A DNA stretch of 6,372 bases, from NCBI GenBank assembly GCA_023459675.1, contig JAEWTC010000209.1:1-6372 (forward strand), written 5' to 3'. The notes under the pieces were generated by a model. It was not told the DNA's origin. It searched no databases and saw nothing but the letters and a program-made list of their open reading frames with translations. Each line of letters opens with the position of its first letter. Position 1 is the stretch's first letter. Position numbers and translations under genes: made by a program. The DNA is from Bacillota bacterium (GTDB lineage: Bacteria > Bacillota > Clostridia > Christensenellales > Aristaeellaceae). This document shows positions 4,055 through 6,372 of this stretch, piece after piece.

Positions 4055-5506
4055 ATGAAAAAAGCGGATATCGGCATGATCGGCCTGGCGGTCATGGGCG
4101 AGAATCTTTCCATGAACATGGAATCCAAGGGATTTACGGTCGCTGTCTATAACATTGAAACCGACGTCGTCACCCGGTTTATCGAAGGCCGCGGCCGCGG
4201 CCGCCGCTTCATCGGCACGTATTCGTTTGCGGAGCTCGTGCAGCGGGTGGAAAAACCGCGTGTCATCATGATGATGATCAAGGCGGGCGCGCCGGTGGAT
4301 CAAACCATCGAGCAGCTTCTGCCCCTGCTGGATCCCGGCGATATCATTATCGACGGTGGGAACAGCCATTTCCCCGATACCATCCGGCGCACGAAGTATG
4401 TGGAAAGCAAAGGCATGCTGTATATCGGAACCGGCGTATCCGGCGGCGAGGAAGGCGCGCTCAACGGCCCGAGCATGATGCCCGGTGGTTCGCCCGCCGC
4501 GTGGTCGCGCGTGAAGCCGATCCTGCAGGCGATCTGCGCCAAGGTGGAGGACGGCGCCCCCTGCTGCGATTGGGTGGGCGAGAACGGCGCCGGGCACTTC
4601 GTGAAAATGGTGCACAACGGCATCGAATACGGGGACATGCAGCTGATTTGCGAAGCCTATCTGCTCATGCGGGATTACCTGAAGATGACGCCCGATGAAA
4701 TGCACGGGGTGTTTGCACGCTGGAACGAGGGCGAGCTGGATTCCTACCTGATTGAGATCACCGCCAACATTCTGGCGGTGAAGGATACGGACGGGGAACC
4801 CCTTGTGGATAAAATTCTGGATACGGCAGGCCAGAAGGGAACGGGCAAGTGGACGTCCGTCGCCGCGCTGGACGAGGGCACGCCGCTGACGTTGATCAGC
4901 GAGGCCGTGTTTGCCCGCTGCCTGTCCGCCATCAAGGAGGAGCGGGTGACCGCCGCCCGCGCGTATGCGCGGTCCATCCCGCCGTTTCATGGGGATCAGG
5001 CGGCGTTTTTGGAAAACCTCCGGCAAGCGCTGTACGCATCCAAGATCATCTCCTACGCGCAGGGCTACGAGCTGATGCGCATGGCGGCAGCCACCTACGG
5101 CTGGAACCTGAATTACGGCGGAATCGCGCTGATGTGGCGGGGCGGCTGCATTATCCGCAGCCGCTTTCTGGGCGAGATCAAGAAAGCCTTCGACCGCAAC
5201 CCCGCGCTGCATAACCTGCTGATGGACGAGTACTTTCAAACGGCCGTGCAGGCGCTGCTTCCCGCCTGGCGGGAGATTGCGGCAAGCGCGGTGCGAAGCG
5301 GCGTACCGGCGCCCGCGCTGACCTCGGCGCTGTCGTACTTTGACGGCTACACCACCGAGCGCTTGCCCGCCAACCTCCTGCAGGCGCAGCGCGATTATTT
5401 CGGCGCGCATACCTATGAGCGGATCGACCGCAAGCGCGGCGAGTTTTTCCACACCAACTGGACCGGGCGCGGCGGGGATACGACCTCGGACGCCTACAAC
5501 GCGTAA
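4055..5506 (+). CDS. gnd: 6-phosphogluconate dehydrogenase (decarboxylating), long form, altered cofactor pocket
   Basis: The family oxidises and decarboxylates 6-phospho-D-gluconate to D-ribulose 5-phosphate and CO2. The start is ATG 4055, eight bases after GGAGG (4042-4046). The 483-residue protein aligns without gaps over the motifs I can compare with vertebrate PGD, which has the same length. It has the Rossmann motif GLAVMGENL (10-18), GGN (101-103), GVSGGEEGALNGPSMMPGG (127-145), catalytic Lys184 in HFVKMVHNGIEYGD and Glu191 in the same motif. QKGTGKW follows, then RGGCIIRSRFLGEIKKAF, QRDYFGAHTYERID and the C-terminus FHTNWTGRGG...SDAYNA. At the end of the second strand it reads YNIETDVV (32-39) where the family has (F/Y)NRT; the Arg-Thr that hold the NADP 2'-phosphate are Ile34 and Glu35. 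NAD+ use is therefore likely. A different 6-phosphohexonate substrate is possible. It is the central gene of the operon. Confidence 0.93.
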   Translation: MKKADIGMIGLAVMGENLSMNMESKGFTVAVYNIETDVVTRFIEGRGRGRRFIGTYSFAELVQRVEKPRVIMMMIKAGAPVDQTIEQLLPLLDPGDIIIDGGNSHFPDTIRRTKYVESKGMLYIGTGVSGGEEGALNGPSMMPGGSPAAWSRVKPILQAICAKVEDGAPCCDWVGENGAGHFVKMVHNGIEYGDMQLICEAYLLMRDYLKMTPDEMHGVFARWNEGELDSYLIEITANILAVKDTDGEPLVDKILDTAGQKGTGKWTSVAALDEGTPLTLISEAVFARCLSAIKEERVTAARAYARSIPPFHGDQAAFLENLRQALYASKIISYAQGYELMRMAAATYGWNLNYGGIALMWRGGCIIRSRFLGEIKKAFDRNPALHNLLMDEYFQTAVQALLPAWREIAASAVRSGVPAPALTSALSYFDGYTTERLPANLLQAQRDYFGAHTYERIDRKRGEFFHTNWTGRGGDTTSDAYNA

Positions 5507-5517
5507 GGAGCGGAAGA

Positions 5518-6360
5518 ATGGAACATACGGGTTTGAAAAACAAGGTTGCGATCGTCACCGGAGGCGCCGGGGTGCTTTGCGGCAGCTTCGCGCATGCGCT
5601 GGCGCAATGCGGCGTAAAGGTTGCGGTGGCGGATTATGCGCTGGATAAAGCCGAAACGGTGGCGGAGGATATCCGGCAGGCCGGGGGAACGGCGCTGGCT
5701 GTTTTGATGAACGTGCTGGACGTGCAAAGCATACGCGCCGCGAATGAAGCGGTGAAGGCGGCGTTCGGCGCCTGCGATATTTTGATCAACGGCGCGGGAG
5801 GCAACCATCCTTCCGCCACAAGCGACGACGAATTTTTCTCCATGGAAACCTTAACCGACCCGGCGAAGAAGAGCTTCTTCGATCTGGATCCGGCCGCCTT
5901 TGAAAAGGTGATGGACCTGAACCTGACGGGAACCTTCCTGCCGACGCAGGTCATCGCCCGCGATATGGCCGCCAGGAAGAGCGGCGTGATTTTGAACGTC
6001 ACCTCGATGAACGCGTACCGGCCGCTGACCAAGATCCCCGCCTATTCCGCGGCCAAGGCCGGGGTATCCAACCTGACGCAGTGGCTGGCGGTGCACTTTG
6101 CCAAAAGCGGCGTGCGCGTCAACGCGCTTGCGCCGGGCTTCTTTTCCACGGCGCAGAACAAGGCGCTGCTCTGGAACGCGGACGGCAGCGCAACCGCGCG
6201 CACCGAAAAAATTCTGCGTGCCACGCCGATGGGCAGGCTGGGCGAGCCGGAGGAGCTGCTGGGCGCCATGCTGTTTTTGGTGGACGACGGGCAATCCGCG
6301 TTTGTCACCGGGATCATCCTCCCGGTAGACGGCGGCTTCTCGGCATACAGCGGGGTATAA
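5518..6360 (+). CDS. Short-chain dehydrogenase, D-mannonate oxidoreductase (UxuB)-type
   Basis: This 280-residue cytoplasmic SDR is translationally coupled to gnd: AAGGAG (5505-5510) overlaps the gnd stop and ends seven bases before ATG 5518. It has TGGAGVLCG (14-22) for cofactor binding and Asp39 at the end of the second strand (VADY), which favours NAD(H). It also has the NGAG motif (91-94), Asn135, Ser163, and the catalytic Tyr176-x3-Lys180 in PAYSAAK. The segments GGNHPSAT, NLTGTFLPTQV, VTSMNAYRPLTKIPAYSAAK, LAPGFFSTAQN and the C-terminus DGGFSAYSGV are typical of the SDR group that includes Bacillus-type D-mannonate oxidoreductase (UxuB/YjmF), which interconverts fructuronate and mannonate. 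The same group contains gluconate dehydrogenase-like enzymes. Next to a 6-phosphogluconate dehydrogenase, a keto-hexonate reductase making a hexonate is an equally good guess. The fold and class are sure, the substrate is not. Confidence 0.9.
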   Translation: MEHTGLKNKVAIVTGGAGVLCGSFAHALAQCGVKVAVADYALDKAETVAEDIRQAGGTALAVLMNVLDVQSIRAANEAVKAAFGACDILINGAGGNHPSATSDDEFFSMETLTDPAKKSFFDLDPAAFEKVMDLNLTGTFLPTQVIARDMAARKSGVILNVTSMNAYRPLTKIPAYSAAKAGVSNLTQWLAVHFAKSGVRVNALAPGFFSTAQNKALLWNADGSATARTEKILRATPMGRLGEPEELLGAMLFLVDDGQSAFVTGIILPVDGGFSAYSGV

Positions 6361-6361
6361 T

Positions 6362-6372
6362 ATGCAGGAATT
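6362..6372 (+). CDS. Possible start of a fourth operon gene, cut by window end
   Basis: One base after the SDR stop (TAA 6358-6360) an ATG opens (codons Met-Gln-Glu, then the window ends). GGGG at 6352-6355 lies six bases upstream and could act as a weak ribosome binding site. The near overlap fits the tight spacing of this operon. Only three codons are visible, so no product can be named. In comparable sugar-acid operons a dehydratase, dehydrogenase or transporter gene would be expected here. Confidence 0.4.

Noticed and set aside
4007..5452. 481-residue open frame on the minus strand opposite gnd
   Set aside because: Its translation is His/Gly/Arg-rich low-complexity sequence typical of the antisense of a GC-rich gene. 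The plus-strand protein is an unmistakable 6-phosphogluconate dehydrogenase.

Overview
The window looks like chromosome from a GC-rich Bacillota (Clostridia-like) bacterium. The reasons are strong GGAGG-type ribosome binding sites before nearly every gene, CCA-encoding tRNA genes, a tRNA-Thr with a U discriminator base, and sugar-acid enzymes that resemble clostridial families. No taxon can be fixed from the sequence alone.

Bases 1-170: the 3' part of tRNA-Thr(CGU), a complete tRNA-Pro(CGG) four bases further on, and a strong intrinsic terminator. Bases 103-1794: a small integrated island. The last 23 bases of tRNA-Pro plus its terminator (103-167) are repeated at 1730-1794 with one mismatch in 65 bases. 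This is the attL/attR pattern left by an element that inserted into the 3' end of a tRNA gene and restored it. The 1,627-bp unit holds a sigma-70 region 4-like protein (probably cut at its 5' end), a 14-codon ORF with an excellent ribosome binding site, a small two-helix membrane protein resembling SLATT effectors, a decayed or hypothetical ORF, and a 12-bp tandem repeat near attR. It has no recombinase. Most of it (about 680-1730) is AT-rich, unlike the GC-rich flanks.

Bases 1795-1990 hold no gene, only GC-rich inverted repeats. From 1991 onwards is a sugar-acid catabolic locus: an AraC-family regulator on the minus strand, diverging from a plus-strand operon. The operon encodes a PfkB-family sugar (acid) kinase, a 483-residue 6-phosphogluconate dehydrogenase, and a short-chain dehydrogenase of the UxuB/D-mannonate oxidoreductase type. 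A possible fourth gene starts just before the window ends. The 136-bp divergent promoter region carries palindromes and a 33-bp-spaced direct repeat that could be regulator sites.

How the genes may work together (inference): AraC senses a sugar acid; the SDR reduces a keto-hexonate to a hexonate (or the reverse), the kinase adds phosphate, and the dehydrogenase oxidatively decarboxylates a 6-phosphohexonate to a pentulose 5-phosphate. Two features make this more than a textbook gluconate operon. The dehydrogenase has lost the Arg-Thr pair that binds the NADP 2'-phosphate (Ile34-Glu35 instead), and the kinase lacks the Gly-Gly of the N-terminal PfkB signature.
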